Made by a program: the position numbers and the translations under genes. The notes below the pieces were generated by a model, which made no database searches, had not been told where the DNA came from, and saw nothing but the letters and a program-made list of their open reading frames with translations. A stretch of 7,277 bases of DNA from Flavobacteriales bacterium. Lineage in GTDB: Bacteria; Bacteroidota; Bacteroidia; Flavobacteriales; Flavobacteriaceae. Shown in pieces: positions 6,962 through 7,277 of the stretch. Location: NCBI GenBank assembly GCA_027065935.1, contig JAMONI010000309.1, forward strand, positions 1 to 7,277, given 5' to 3'. Position 1 is the stretch's first letter. Each line of letters begins with the position of its first letter.

Positions 6962-7277
6962 ATGAAAAAAATACTTTTCCTGTTTGATAACAACAAAAGA
7001 AATTTCAGGCAAGTTGTCAGATTTTATTATATCATCGATGCATTAAGCCGGGCTTATGACGTAACATTGCTTGTGGCCGATAACGATTTTGATTACACTT
7101 TTCTTCCGTCAAGTATTGATGTTCATAAATTTAAGGTAATAAGTAACCGTCATTGGGTTTACAAGATTCCCAAATTGAGGGCGCTTACCAATATTCCTTA
7201 CGGTTTGGGCAAAGAGGACAGGGATTTGCTTCGGTCTTGGAAGTTGGCCTTAAAAGATATCGAAGCGGAAAGGTTTC
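6962..7277 (+). CDS. Unrecognised protein, N-terminal part (cut by window edge); possible GT-B glycosyltransferase
   Basis: An open frame begins at the ATG at 6962 and runs without a stop to the window end (105 codons plus one base). It begins MKKILFLFDNNKRNFRQVVR, then has YYIIDALSRAYDVTLLVADND at about 22-42. A first beta strand, a helix and a second strand ending in LLVA is the usual start of a GT-B glycosyltransferase domain. The rest (SNRHWVYKIPKLRALTNIPYG, then a charged helix) matches nothing I recognise. There is no signal peptide, since the early charged residues break any hydrophobic stretch. It diverges from the neu operon across about 100 bp and has a good TTTG/TATATTTG promoter close upstream, so it is probably expressed. 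A role in the same glycan pathway is a guess from position. Confidence 0.7.
   Translation, partial: MKKILFLFDNNKRNFRQVVRFYYIIDALSRAYDVTLLVADNDFDYTFLPSSIDVHKFKVISNRHWVYKIPKLRALTNIPYGLGKEDRDLLRSWKLALKDIEAERF

Noticed and set aside
1..7277. tRNA, rRNA, CRISPR array, insertion sequence, attachment site or replication origin
   Set aside because: No tandem or spaced repeats, transposase-like frame, terminal inverted repeats or structured RNA were seen. Nearly all the DNA is accounted for by coding sequence.

Overview
This window is a surface-glycan biosynthesis locus. It probably comes from a member of the Bacteroidota. The evidence for that is indirect: gene starts lack Shine-Dalgarno sequences and follow A/T-rich leaders, non-coding DNA is very A/T-rich, and both arms of the one divergent promoter region carry the TAnnTTTG -7 octamer typical of that phylum. 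I could not run a search, so the genus is unknown.

Layout. Six complete genes form one minus-strand, operon-like run from 6862 down to 408. In transcription order they are: a GT4-type glycosyltransferase (6862-5792); neuA, a CMP-nonulosonate synthetase (5795-5121); neuB, a sialic acid synthase (5134-4091); neuC, a hydrolysing UDP-GlcNAc 2-epimerase (4104-2962); a 455-residue GT-B-like protein of unknown specificity (2926-1559); and a second GT4-type glycosyltransferase (1562-408). Four of the five junctions overlap (4, 14, 14 and 4 bp). The only gap is 35 bp, after neuC. Two more genes are cut by the window edges. One is the start of a secreted beta-helix-type protein on the minus strand (310 to beyond 1). 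The other is the start of an unrecognised protein on the plus strand (6962 to beyond 7277). A roughly 100-bp divergent promoter region separates the latter from the operon.

How the genes work together. NeuC would make ManNAc from UDP-GlcNAc, NeuB would condense it with phosphoenolpyruvate to N-acetylneuraminic acid, and NeuA would activate that with CTP to CMP-Neu5Ac. The three glycosyltransferase-like proteins would then assemble a glycan carrying the sugar. No recognisable member of a known bacterial sialyltransferase family is present, so the 455-residue protein is the best local candidate for the sialyl (nonulosonate) transferase. A legionaminic acid route (LegF/LegI/LegG homologues) cannot be ruled out. 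However, none of the extra genes it needs (4,6-dehydratase, aminotransferase, acetyltransferase) lie in the operon.

Gene starts. Three reading frames extend upstream through TTG codons into the preceding gene (neuA, neuC and the 455-residue gene). In each case I chose the internal ATG that begins at the conserved N-terminal beta strand.
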